NCBI GenBank assembly: GCA_002179805.1
Contig: NAVB01000146.1
Location: 1 to 64,000, forward strand
DNA from: Acanthamoeba lenticulata
Lineage: Eukaryota; Discosea; Longamoebia; Acanthamoebidae
Length of the DNA: 64,000 nucleotides
Direction of reading: 5' to 3'
Shown: positions 37,892 to 48,764 of the stretch, piece after piece
Numbering within the stretch: position 1 is the first letter of the stretch
Layout of the letters: each line of letters begins with the position of its first letter
Position numbers and translations under genes: made by a program
Notes under the pieces: generated by a model
Seen by the model: only the letters and a program-made list of their open reading frames with translations
The model's database searches: none
What the model was told of the DNA's origin: nothing

Positions 37892-38046
37892 ACAGGAAGG
37901 ACCCCTGTTCCTGTTTTCTCGGGACATGCTCTGAATTGATTGCTCGCCGCATTCATGTTGTGATTTTTTTTCTTGTTTTCTTTTCTTTTCTTTGTTCGCT
38001 TGCTGCTGGCCGTTGTGAGACGAACGCTGTTGGAGGGAGTTGCTTG

Positions 38047-38908
38047 ATGGGGCACGATGATGGAGTGACTTGTGGCACCGCAACTACGGTGCGAGTGGTC
38101 ATGTGCACCCAAAACCAAGGTAAACTTACCGAGGTGCGCAAGTATTTCGAAGCCCAGCACCAGACAGCAGGAGCTGGCGCTGCGGTGCGGTTCGTCGTTG
38201 AGTCGCCCGCAGAGGCCGGTCTGCCTTCACTCGACGTGGACGAGGATCAGCCGACACTGGAAGGTAACGCGGCCAAGAAGGCTCTCGAGCACTTCCGCCA
38301 CCTCCGTTCCTCCTCCAGTAGCACGCAGGAGCTTGTGGTGGTGATCGCCGACGACACATCCCTCGCGCTGGAAGCCCTCAACGGGGAGCCAGGCATCAAA
38401 GTGCGTCGGTGGCGGGACGGCATCACCTCAATGACTGACGAGGAGATCATTGAGCACTGCCTCCACCGTATGCAAGGTCATGCTCACCGGTACGCCTTCA
38501 CGAGCTCCTCTTGTACATCGCTCCTGTTGGTGACAACTTGTTCGCAATAGCAAGGCGCAGTTCCGGTCGGTGGTGGCGATGGTGCGGCCCGGGAGCGCAG
38601 GGCAGGCGGAGGAGCCCGTCGTGGAGTTCTTCGACGGGGTACTCGACGGTACAATCCTTGAAGCGGCCGACCCCATGCGCATCACCGGCTTTCCCATGGA
38701 GAGCCTGTTCTACGTGGACGAGTATCACCTCTTGCTTGGCGCCATTCAACTCCTCCCCTCGGACGAGAAGCTCAGGTGCGAGCGCTTCTTCACCCTTGCC
38801 CCCAAAGTATGCTCAGTCGCGATTCTACTCAGGTACCCGACTCACCGCCAGCGGCTCCTCGAGAAGCTCCACGCCAGGCTCGTGGCTTTCGCACAGGGCG
38901 CCGCGTAG
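38047..38908 (+). CDS. Divergent HAM1/ITPA-family nucleoside triphosphate pyrophosphatase
   Basis: Family members hydrolyse non-canonical purine triphosphates such as ITP to monophosphates. Three exons join in frame. The N-terminal motif VVMCTQNQGKLTEVRKYF matches the TxNxxKxxEV signature. VVIADDTSLALEALNGEPGI matches the ADDSGLxVxALxGxPG stretch and keeps the Asp pair. The C-terminal YPTHRQRLLEKL keeps the His-Arg of SHR. Between these it departs from the family: GFxxDPxF is GFPMESLFYVDEY and the TxAEL motif is missing (about 38680-38750). This could change substrate or activity. I chose the ATG at 38047; an ATG-less hydrophobic upstream extension in the same frame is probably leader. It converges with Rpt6. 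Confidence 0.85.
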
Positions 38909-39045
38909 GCCACGTCGGCTCCCATCATCATCGCAACGTAGAAGCAAAGAAAGAGAAACAGAAATCGATTTAGGGGCAAAGGACTTCGTTCGCTCGTGGG
39001 TAGTATGAACAAGAAGAAAAGAGAGAAGTGGCTTGGGGAGATAGA

Positions 39046-40446
39046 TCACTTGAAGAGCTTGGAGATGGACATGTTGCGCTCCGAGTCCTTCTTCATGACC
39101 TTGGAGACGGCCATCTCGAAATCCTCTTGCGTCACGTGCACGCGACGCTCCCTCAGCGCGTACATGCCGGCCTCCGTGCACACCGCCTTGATCTCGGCAC
39201 CAGAGGCGCCAGGCATGGTGTCGGCGATCTTCCTGAGGTTGATGCCTCGCGTGAGGTTCATCTTGCGCGAGTGGATTTTGAGGATCTCGAGTCGCGCGTT
39301 CTCGTTCGGGTTGGGGAACTCGATCTTGCGGTCGATACGGCCCGGGCGCAGCAGGGCCGGGTCCAGGATGTCGATACGGTTGGTGCACATGAGCACCTTG
39401 ATGTTCTGCGTGGGCTCGAAACCATCGAGCTGGTTGAGCAACTCAAGCATGGTACGCTGCACCTCCGAGTCGCCGCTGCCACCCGAGGTGTCCATACGCG
39501 CTGAGCCGATCGAATCGATTTCGTCCATGAAGATGATGGAGGGGGAGTGCTCACTGTTCAACGACATGGCCAGAGACAGAACTTTGTGAGGACATAGAAC
39601 AGGCCAAGTCTCAATGGGAAAGGTGGTTTGCGGCGTACCGGGCCATGACGAAGAGCTCGCGCACCATGCGGGCGCCCTCACCAATGTACTTTTGCACGAG
39701 CTCCGAACCAGAGACGCGGATGAACGTGCAGTCGGTGTGGTGGGCCACGGCCCTGGCCAACAGGGTCTTGCCCGTACCGGGAGGACCGTAGAGGAGGACG
39801 CCCTTGGGCTGAGCGATACCCAGACTCTCGAAGAGTTCGGGGTGCTTGATGGGGAGCTCGATCACTTCTTTGATCTCCTTGATTTGCTTGGTGAGGCCGC
39901 CGACCATCTCGTAGGTGGAGTCGGGCACCTTCTCGACCCTCATGAGCGACACAAGAGGATCAACTTTGTTGGGCAAAATCTTGTGCAAGGCGTAGCTGTC
40001 GTTACGCAGGGCTACGCGCGTGTTGGGCGTAAGCTTGGCCACGTCGATCTTCTTGTCGAGATCGACCACGTACTTGCCCTCAGGGTGCACCTGCAAGGAC
40101 CCAAGTTAGAAATGCCAAACGATGCACCCAATTAGTAGTGTTTAGAAATGTACCTTGACGAGCACCTTGGTCTTGCCCATGGCCTTCACGACCTCACCCA
40201 CGTACGAGCCCGCTTCGTGCAGCAGCATCAACTCTTCCCTGAGCAAACGCACTGCGACAGGATAAGAGTCAATTGTTGGCTCTACTCACTGGATCGCAGT
40301 GCCCATTGCATCGTGGGCGCACCTTTAGCATTGAGCTCATTCCTCTGTGCCTCCAGACGCCGCAGGTTCTGGTTCTTGTCGGCCAGGATGATAGCCAGCT
40401 CGTCCTTCTTTGCCAAAAAGTACCCCTTGATTCCTTCACGACCCAT
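39046..40446 (-). CDS. PSMC5: 26S proteasome regulatory ATPase Rpt6 (PSMC5)
   Basis: One of six AAA ATPases in the base of the 19S particle that unfold substrates into the 20S core. Exons 40446-40323, 40251-40154, 40090-39639 and 39553-39046 join in frame to 393 residues, the usual size. The N-terminus has a coiled coil, [20 protein letters not shown]. The OB region reads [16 protein letters not shown]. Walker A is GPPGTGKT (about 39785), Walker B is [11 protein letters not shown] (about 39525), and the second region of homology is [13 protein letters not shown] (about 39340). The end MSISKLFK keeps the hydrophobic-x-hydrophobic tail region but ends Phe-Lys. Sequence is very close to animal Rpt6 throughout. 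Confidence 0.98.
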
Positions 40447-40614
40447 TTTCCAATGCCTGTGTATGCTTCTCTTCTGGGGCGTTCCAATCGTTTTTTTGAT
40501 CACTTCGCAATCCCACGCCAGCACACAAACCTCTGCCAGGCTGCTCTTTGCTGGCGTGGCCGTCGTGCCTCGAATTCCAATGCGGAAAAAAAATTTATTT
40601 TGTTTTTTGACAGA
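40447..40614. other. Short gap between UBE2O stop and Rpt6 start
   Basis: 168 bp; both genes are on the minus strand, so this holds the Rpt6 promoter and the UBE2O 3' end. An A-run at 40584-40592 on the + strand. Confidence 0.35.
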
Positions 40615-43600
40615 TCACTCAGGCTTGCTGGTCGCCGTTCCAGCTGCCTGCTGGCTGGCAGCGAGCTCCTGGAGGAGGCGAGGTAGCACGTTGGTGAGCG
40701 CGCGACAGAAACCCTTGGAGGGTGTATGCGAGAGCGGTGGCTTGCTCGTCTCCGAGGTCGTCTCGCCTCCCTCCGGTTTGTCGGTCGGGCCGGGCACGGG
40801 GTCGAGTAGGTAAGGCCTGCACAGCTCCGCGATGGCCCTCGCGTGTTCCGCGTAATAGCGCCTAGATATCGATGATGCTGCTGTGTGAGTGTGATTCGTC
40901 CCACAAGGGCCGAGAGGGCGCACGGTACCGGATGACGAGCTGGAACGGCGGCGGTGGGTTACGAAGCGTGGCCGACATGGCGCGGAAGGAGAGCAAGAAG
41001 GCACTCTCGTTGTACAGCTTTGACTTGCGCTCGCCCTCAGGCGAGCCTCGGAACTTCTCGTAGCCGGGTTCCAGGTAGTAGGGCTCGGCGGTGCCCAGCA
41101 AGAGGCCCTGGATGCTGACCACCACCTGCAGGAGGTTGGACGTGGCTGGGTTCCACGTCTCCACGCCCCTGCCCTCCCACGTGCCCAGCAAGCTCACTGC
41201 TCGCCCGCCCCACGTAGCGCGTGAGCGAAAGCAAGGGCAAGAGGCATCGACGTTGGAGTGGTTGAAGGGACGGGTTGACGCACGGCAGACCTTGCCGGTC
41301 TCATACAGGTTGGGGTGGAAGCGCTCGTTGAGAACCGAGCAATAGTGCACTAAAGGCGGTGCCGCTGGGTACGAGGCCGGCAGCTGCACGTCGAACACGA
41401 ATGGCGAGTGCACGTATCTGTTTGGCCACCGCCACTATCAGCACTCCAGTCATCTTCATTGTACATCGAAGAGAAGCGACGTACGGCGTTCCGGGGGAGC
41501 CGATGATGAGGACTTTGAGCAGGTCCATTCGACTGCCGAACCCGCGCACAAATACACCAGCTGCGCCCCAGTGAAGTCCACACAAGGGAATGGTGAGGCG
41601 ATGGGTGATGCACGACAGAGCAGGACATCACTTAAGGGGAGAGGAGAAGTAGAGATACGCGGGAGACTCTTGCGCAGGAGGCCCCAGTCCTTGACCACGG
41701 CAGCCGTCCACTCGCGCTGGTTGGTGGGCGCCTGCGTCTCCTCGCGGTAGCGATGGCGCTGGATGACCAGCCGCTCGATCTCCGAGCCGGCCGGCAAGAA
41801 GGCGAATGGCGCATCCGACTCTGCGTCGTCAGCGCCAGAGGGAGCGGTCTCTCCTCCTGCTCCTTCGTCTTCGCTTTCGCTTTCGCTATCACTGGCTTCG
41901 CTTTCCCCTTCATCACCAGCTTCGCGTTGGCGTTCGTCAGCGGCGGCCGTGTTCGTTGCAGGTTGGTCCCGGCGCTGCTGGGAACCAGCGAATGCAGCAG
42001 CTGGGCCGGAGCCGAGGCCCTCCATCCACCAGTTCGAGCCCGCCGCAATGACCGACTGCATCAGTCCTGCGTTCGGGCCCGTTGCTGTAAAATGACTAAC
42101 AGTCAGATTCAGGCCATCCACGTGTGAGAAGGGAAGCATCGAGAGTACCTGTGAGCGCTGCAGCCGTCTCGCTGCTTACTCCACCCTCCTCTTCGCCGTT
42201 CTCGTCCTCGTCTTCTTCCTCACCCTCGGCATCGCCCAAGTCGTCGTTGGCGCCTGCCCAGGCCTCGTCGTCACTGACGTGGGGGGGGGGAGAGGCGAGA
42301 GTCAGGTCAGACATGAGCACGAGGACGAGCGAGGGCGTTCTGGGCCTAGACAAACGCACCTGTCGAGTGTGTAGACTTGATCCGGGGCCATGCGGCCCAC
42401 CGTCGCGTCGGCCCACCGGACGAGCAGCGCGCCGTCGCCCGAGAACCCCACGAGTTCGCCCACCCACTGGCCCTTCTCCGTGCGCGCCGCCTCATCGGCG
42501 TCGCCTGTGGGCAGGCGGAGGACGAGGTCGCCCAGCCTATACTTGTAGTCCGGGTGGATCATGATCTGGTAGAAGGAGACCTCTTCGCCTGCCTCAGTCT
42601 CAGGCTCGGATTCGACGGCTTCCTCCTCGCCCTTTTCGTCCTTGACGGCGGACTGCTGCGCAGCGACGGCCGACGGGTCCTTGAGCCACCGCACGACACA
42701 CGTGCGTGCGACCGAGTCGACCTTCTGGACAATGCCCAGCCTGCTTCGGGCTGCGTTTGCCGGCGCTGGCGCCGAGTCCGAACTTTCACCAACCGGCTCC
42801 TCTCCAGAGGCCGCCTGGGGCTGGTCCTCGACACTGCTGCTGCCGCCGAGGAAAAGGCGTGACATGAGCCTGGCCAGGCTGGTGGTCTTGCCCGTGACGT
42901 CATCACGGTCGTCCCGGCCAGCCTGGTCAGCAGCGGCCTGCTGGACCTCCACAACCTCTTGGACGTAGTCCTGCGGCCAGAAATCGGCGTCGAGCAGGTT
43001 GTGGAGCGGGATGAGCGAGACCGACGGGACGGCCTCTTCGCGTGTGGCGTCCTGCCACATGACCGCGACCTGCGAGCGCGTGCGCATGATGATGCCGCAC
43101 CGCGGTTCGTTACGCTTCTGCTCTCGTTGCTGCTGTTGCTGCTGCTTCTTCTCACGGAGCTTGTTCTTCTTGGCTAGATACTTGCTCTGTGGTGCCTTCT
43201 TGGCGCCACCGCCACGGCCACCGCCAGCACCGCCAGCACCACCCTGCTGGCCCGCCCCTGCGCTGGGGCCGCTGCCGGCAGAGGTTGGCTGCTGCTGAGG
43301 CGCTTGAGGCGCTGTTCATGTCGATACAAATGAGGCCATGCGTGAGGTCACAGATGAGGAGCAAGAAGCCGGAGCCGGACGTACGAGGATCGATCATCAC
43401 GATGTCAAAGATCTGCCACTGGCAGTAGTGGTAGTGAGCCATCACAGTCAACTCGGAAGGCTGACACACGTGGTTGGGCGGGTTCATGCCCTCCTCGCCC
43501 GTGGCCTGCATAAATAACAGTATAATTTAGCTCATTGTAATTTCAAAATAGATTAAAAATGAGAAGCCCCCGCTGACGCCTATGGACAATCCGTACCATG

Positions 43601-45173
43601 AAGGCCGCGGCCATCCAGTCGACAGAGACCTCGACGGGCTCCACCTTGGTCACCACCTGTCCTCACAATCACACCCGCAGCGCGGATCATCAGTGATGGG
43701 ACGTGGATACACGACAGGCACGGCAAGGTCGTACGGCAGACTCCATATTACGGCGATAGGTGCCTGAAAGCCACTTGGCGCCGCGCACGACATCCCGCCC
43801 GAGCTCCTCAACGAACAGCTCCATGGTCGGATAGTAGGCCACCAGGTCTTCTTCGCTAAACTCGTCGTCTTCCGCCTCCACCATCTCGCCAGTCTCTGTA
43901 TGGGCCGGGGAAGGCGCCAATGCATGATGTGAGCCCTTGTTGAAACAAGCCTCTTTCGGGTACTTTGGCAGGTTGGAGGGGATGTGAAACGCACCAGAGC
44001 AGATACGGGGAGCACGCTCGATCACGCACATGCTGCCGTCGGGGAACCTGAGGTGGAGGTCCACGATGCACTGCAGCAGCCGGTCAGATGGTCTGCAGGT
44101 AAGTGCGGTTTTGTGCGAAGAGCACAAAGAAAGAGGTCTGTGGCGTACCTTGTAGACGGTGCCGAGCCAACCGTCCTTGACCACGTTGGCACTCGCCGTG
44201 AACGGGTGCACCGGCCTGACCAGCCTGGACGACACGTTCTGCAGCACTTCGCCGGACGAAAGCTTGATGTCCAGCCGCATGTCCACCTGCCGGGCGTTCA
44301 CGTCGCCAATGAGTTGAGGGGGAAAAGGTTCACAGCAAGGGATCAACGTGAGAGCTCGTACATCGAGCACCGTGCCGCTTTGTCCGAAGGGATCGTTGGC
44401 CCGCGCGACAATGTCACCTGGAAGGAAGGCTCTGCCCAAGAATGTTGGCGTCAAGACCAGACATGTCGGCTCTGAGAGGTAGGAGCTTGAGGTACCGGTC
44501 GACGACCTGCAGGTCGTCGGGCTCCACAAACTCATCTGTGGGCTCCTCCCAGGGGTTCTTGGCAATCCAGGAGACCTCTACCTTGGTGTCGAGGTCGTCG
44601 AGCATCATGTCAACGTCTTCGACGCCTTCGTCCTCGTCCTCGTCCCCTTCTTCGTCGTCTTCGTCGTCTTCGTCATCATCGTCATCATCGTCGTCTGTCA
44701 AAGCAATACAGTGAGCACTACCAGCTGATGAAGAAGAAAACGCGATCGAACCTTTGTTGTCTTCGTCATCTTCCTCCTCGACCTCTTCGCCCCCCTCTCC
44801 TTCGCCGTCTAGTCCCTCATCGCCTTCCTCATCAAACAACTCATCTTCGCTGTCGCTTTCCCACGGCACGTGCCCAACCAGCCCTATCTTCTTGGGGTTC
44901 TTCTTCAGGCACACAACATCTTCGCTGTATATCTACATCACACATCAAATCTGTTTAGAGTCTGTACCAGGGCCAGTAAAAGGTATGCCGTACATGCGGG
45001 TGCACTGGCAGTGAAGCCTTAGCCTCATCTTCGCTCTGCAATGCCTCTTGCACCGGTGATGCTTCCTGCACTGGTTCGGCTGGAGTGACGGCGAGTGGCC
45101 TACCATCAATCGGCGGCCTTCCACCTCTTCCTCCGCCCCCTCGCTTGCCACCTCTTCCCCTGTTGCTGCTCAT
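40615..45173 (-). CDS. UBE2O: UBE2O-type giant E2/E3 ubiquitin-conjugating enzyme
   Basis: Hybrid E2/E3 enzyme known elsewhere to ubiquitinate orphan and ribosomal proteins. The start MSSNRGRGGKRGGGGRGGRP (45173) is a Gly/Arg-rich tail. SH3-like conserved regions follow: KKIGLVGHVPWESDSEDELF, GDIVARANDPFGQSGTVLDV, YKYRLGDLVLRLPTGD and VRWADATVGRMAPDQVYTLD, with long acidic runs (about 44830-44590). The C-terminal UBC domain (about 41550-40980) reads GSRMDLLKVLIIGSPGTPY, PFVFDVQLPASYPAAPPLVH, NERFHPNLYETGKVC then across an intron LSLLGTWEGRGVETWNPAT. The Cys of GKVC (about 41289) is the catalytic one, and SNLLQVVVSIQGLLL follows as in the family. The last exon YYAEHARAIAELCRPYLLDP ends at 40615. 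Splicing is complex, with about ten introns; joins inside the middle are approximate. Confidence 0.92.
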
Positions 45174-45256
45174 CGCCGTTCAACGTGCTTGCGATTTGGG
45201 GTTGTGCGCTGGCGATGTGCTGGTTCCTTTTCCTTTTTTCTTCCCTTTTTTTTTCA

Positions 45257-45896
45257 CTAGTCCCCAAGCAAGAGTGAGCATTTTTCCTCCTGCTCCCACA
45301 GGTAGTGGGGACTGACTTCACTCATCACATGAGAACACACCAGCTCAACACGCCAGTGCTGGGTTTCACCTGTGGGTTCCAGGCTGCGTAGGATGTGTAG
45401 GTGATGGTAGAGCGCGTTACGGGTCTTCTGGGAACAGGCGCAGGCCCTCGGCACTGCCACTCTCATGCTTTGATGCTGAAGAGGCCGTCCATAGGGCTTG
45501 CGCTGAGCATGGTAGGCCTCGTTGGCAGCGCTCGCACAGTTGGGCCATGTGAGGCTTGGCGAGGTCTTCCTCGTTATCGTCACTATCTTTCTGCGGCCAG
45601 ACTGTCCTTTAGATCACCTCCTCCTCTGTGAAGGGAACGCCTGCTTTGGCAGGGTGTCGTGGCGAACTCCTCGAGGCCTTTGCTGGCGTGGCGACAGCAG
45701 GGCCAAGTCGGTGCTTGAAACCTGCTCCTCTGGCGCGGCTGGCGGGTAGGGTCAAGCCGCCGCCAGCAGTGGTGGCGAGGACGGCGGCGAAACGAAGGAA
45801 GGGCAGGAGGAGGACACAAAGGGCAAACAGGCCCAGAACGAAGAGGACGACGAAGACTCGGCTACGGCCAAGGAGCGCCAACATCCGCCAGCTCAT
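45257..45896 (-). CDS. Possible small membrane protein gene, structure unresolved
   Basis: From an ATG at 45896 the frame encodes MSWRMLALLGRSRVFVVLFV and a strongly hydrophobic stretch to about 45790, then a Ser/Ala/Arg-rich part ending ...PFTEEEVI with a stop at 45609. Further downstream a second open stretch (about 45575-45257) reads QKTR, then across a plausible 51-nt intron ETQHWRVELVCSHVMSEVSP, ending at 45257. The gap between the two (GTGATC...CGCAG, 27 nt) is too short for a normal intron. So either this is a single-exon 96-residue membrane protein with an unrelated downstream piece, or the exon structure differs. I do not recognise a family. Confidence 0.3.
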
Positions 45897-45926
45897 CGCC
45901 CGTCTCCAGTGAACCCGTGAATAACT

Positions 45927-45962
45927 CGACCCCGTAATAAAGAATAAGGACACATGTGTATG
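45927..45962. repeat. 36-nt direct repeat, left copy
   Basis: Matches 48685-48720 at 35 of 36 positions (one A/C change at base 10). It includes AATAAAG and the palindrome ACACATGTGT. The flanks beyond the 36 nt differ. Confidence 0.92.
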
Positions 45963-46680
45963 TAGTACCTCGTCCTTCCTTCCAACCCATCTTCTTCTTC
46001 ATCATCATCTGTTCAGCGACAGAGAGGCCACTCTAGGCGGGCGGGGGCGCTGGAGCGGGGCTGCTGTCGTAGACGGGCGGCGAAACGTTGTTCGACGCGC
46101 GTGGCGCCTGACGCACCCTTGCCGCGGACCATTGCAGCAGGGCGACGCAGGGTAGTGGAAACCCACGAGGAAAGGACAACCTGCAGTGGATGTGGGTACA
46201 GGCTTCAGCATCGTGCTATGACACAGCATCCAGGTCATGATAAGGAAGGAGCTATTTGTTTGAGCTGCACATCACGATCAGCCTGCCCGAGATCTTGATA
46301 TGGTCAGTGTTCTTGGGTGGCGTTTTGATCTCCGCCGATCTTGCACAGGTTGCTTGATTGTGGACATTGCCTTTCCTTTTCTGTACATCACATGTTATCC
46401 TTAGTTGCACGTTGATGCAAGGCGCAGCTTAAGCTTCAGCTTATCGGCGATTGGCTGATAGGTTTTTTTGGAAAGTCAGTTTCTAGTTTAGGGAGTTGTT
46501 GTGGTTGACATTACAAATACTGGTTCTGCATCACCTCACAAAGATAGAAGGGCACTTCTGCTCTTGGTTTATAAGCGTAGCACTTGCTTGTTGAGCATAC
46601 CTTTACCTCCCACCACCACCAGTACAAGCCTTTACTACTCCCTGCGACAACTCAACCACACCCATACCACAACCAACACA
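45963..46680. other. Lower-GC gap before the lipase remnant
   Basis: About 720 bp. The left part has a + strand open stretch (46101-46298) containing TTCSGCGYRLQHRA and, 24 residues on, CLSCTSRSACPRS. This is a CxxC...CxxC pattern like a zinc ribbon but too short and unsupported to call a gene. The right part (about 46240-46680) is A/T-rich and could be the old promoter of the lipase. An unusual ACCACCACCAG run lies near 46610-46621. Confidence 0.35.
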
Positions 46681-47660
46681 ATGTCTACCTTCTTCTGATT
46701 GTTTTCCTGGATTTTATCCCTATCAACCATTTTGACTCCTGCTCCAGCACCCCTTGCAACTGCAACTGAAGCTACCCCCCTTGAGACCTTGGTGGCTTCT
46801 GTTGCCTCCTTTGACAATGACAAAGAGGACATGCTTGTCCTTGACAGCTCAGACAAGCCTGCTACCACTTCTCAACTGACCAGCCCTGAGCTGGCCTCCT
46901 TCACCAAGGACAAAGTTCTTGAATATGCCCACCTGTCCTTGCTCACCTACAACCTTGCTGTGGCCCCCGAGTTCACAAGCGTCAACATTTTCCCCTTTGC
47001 TGGCCCTGCTTCAACTGGCTTTGTGAGGGTCAGCAACAAAATAATAAGGTTGAAGATGTGTTAAAGGGAACATTACTTCATCCCATTTCAATTGCCAGCT
47101 CAGCAACCTTGAGATTACCTTTTCTGGCCACAGCCTGGGTGGTGCCCTGGCTACCCTTGCAGCTCTCAAGCTGATCCACGTCGTGCAAGTTGAGTCCCAG
47201 GCCCAAGACCTGGAGCGCTTCACAAGGCAGATGGAGATGGTGACCTATGGGTCTCCTCATTCCCTGAGCTCTTTGGCTGCCAAGTTTTTCAACTCCAAGC
47301 TTGGCAGCCAGACCCTCTGCGTGGCCAAGAACAACACTGACATCATGACGATGGTGGCGCTGGGCTTCCTTGGCTTCAAGCACATCAGGATCAACCTGTG
47401 TGTGGTCAAGCCTGCTGGTTCATGGCAACATGTGATCTCTGGCTACATGGGTGGTCTCCTTGCCCTCCAGACCCACCAGTTCATTGCAAACCACTATGTG
47501 GGTGTGAGATGTGGCCTGTTTTGACTTCTCTCTTGTCCTCTTTATCTTCTCTCATAACTGACTCTCTCTCTCTCTCTCATCTCTTCTTCTTCATGTACAG
47601 CCACAACATAAACCTTATTTGGAAAACAAACTTGCGGCACATCTCTTTCTTTGGATGTGA
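46681..47660 (+). pseudogene. Broken class 3 lipase
   Basis: Remnant of a secreted alpha/beta-hydrolase lipase. The ATG at 46681 is followed after five codons by an in-frame TGA (46696-46698). The same frame then continues open as a signal-peptide-like stretch, LFSWILSLSTILTPAPAPLA, and a mature region with VLEYAHLSLLTYNLAVAPEF and STGFVRVSNK. A short intron (about 47047-47101) restores the frame to ITFSGHSLGGALATLAALKL, which holds the nucleophile Ser of GxSxG (about 47130). A later exon can supply the catalytic His in QHKPYLENKL (about 47601-47630), stop at 47660. The normal segment between GFVRVSNK and GHSLGG with the FRGT oxyanion motif is missing; only about 55 bp lie there. Codon use is lower in G/C third positions than in its neighbours. 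Confidence 0.7.
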
Positions 47661-48684
47661 AGGTCAAGTGGTAGCGCACAGATGTGAGGTGAGCATAGCA
47701 GTTGTTGGGCGATGTCGCCTGAGGGCTCGTCTGGCTACATGAGACACTGGGGGACCACCACGCCCTCAACCTCTCTGCGTGTGAGATCGTTTCATGTGTG
47801 AGGAAAGTCAGTCCATGCCCTTCTTCACATGGAGGAAAATGGGAGGACAACGTACTGCCAGCCATCGTGAACAAATGTTGATGTTGAAGAGGAAGGCAAT
47901 GGATTGGTAGGGCGGTGCAACGCAACGATGTCGTTTTGTTGCTTGTTCACCTCCCACAACGCAATGGGGCAGAGCTTCGGCCCTAGCAGTAGACCCGCGG
48001 CATGCAGCTCGCGTACGAGGTCTATGTAGACCACGAGTAGAAGTCGGTCATCGGCCGGCGCAAGCAGACTTGAGCAGCAGCGACTCGACAGCAGTCGTCG
48101 TGGGCGCCCCCACCGACCGCCCTGGTTGGCGGTCCTCTTAACCAGGGCGGTCGGTGGCGCGCGATCACGCCCAGGAAGCGCACGTCCCCAAGCGAGGGCG
48201 GCGCATGTGGAAGCGCCTCTACGATGTTCTCCGCCAATAATTGGTTCCATGGCAGCACTGGCGCCGCGGGCGTGGCGTCGTCGAGCTGGCCAGAGGCGTC
48301 CGAGAGTTGATGTGATATGCGCGACTCGGCAGCGAGCAGAGCCGTGGGCGGCCATCTTGATAGTCTCGTCGCCCGCCAGCTGAAAGTTTTGCTGCGCCAA
48401 CACGATGCACTCGTGCACATCGACGTAGGTCACGACTCTCTGCGCCATGAGGCCCATCAAACCGCTCAAAGGAGCAGCCTCGCCAGCTGCAGACCGATGA
48501 TGAGACAAAGGGAAGATAAACGTGTTGGGGTTTCGCCAAAGCCATGGGAGCACGGCGTGAGGCGGCCGGCGTGCCATGTGGCAGCCTGAAGCTAAGAGTG
48601 CCTGAGTCAGCAGATGGCTGCTCTCCCCGATCCGACCCACTACGCACTCCTGCCCCGCGTTGGCTTGCGATGGCAGAGAAGGCG
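47661..48684. other. Unresolved region with degenerate coding signal
   Basis: On the minus strand a frame is open from 48640 to 47825 (about 270 residues), with stretches such as VVTYVDVHECIVLAQQNFQL (about 48440-48380) that look protein-like. Other minus frames look equally protein-like further on, for example LPWNQLLAENIVEALPHAPP (about 48260-48190). I could not build one gene model that keeps frame. It may be a decayed gene. It contains the perfect hairpin at 48110-48157. Confidence 0.3.
48110..48157. repeat. Perfect 18-bp inverted repeat with 12-nt loop
   Basis: The left arm 48110-48127 (CCACCGACCGCCCTGGTT) is the exact reverse complement of the right arm 48140-48157. The spacer is 12 nt. 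The GC-rich stem would be very stable in RNA or cruciform DNA. Confidence 0.95.
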
Positions 48685-48720
48685 CGACCCCGTCATAAAG
48701 AATAAGGACACATGTGTATG
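48685..48720. repeat. 36-nt direct repeat, right copy
   Basis: Second copy of the repeat at 45927-45962, same orientation, 2.76 kb apart, just past the end of the ZIP transporter gene. Confidence 0.92.
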
Positions 48721-48764
48721 ATAAGGAAATGGGGCCATTGTCTTTTGGGTGAAGTTTTTACTGT

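Noticed and set aside
45628..45912. 94-codon basic + strand frame ending just before the left 36-nt repeat
   Set aside because: It is opposite the hydrophobic minus frame and has Arg/Pro-rich text typical of an antisense shadow.
48330..48460. Kinase-like text on the minus strand (YVDVH...GDETIKMAAHGSA)
   Set aside because: It loosely recalls HRD...DFG spacing, but lacks the key Asp residues and cannot be framed into a kinase domain.
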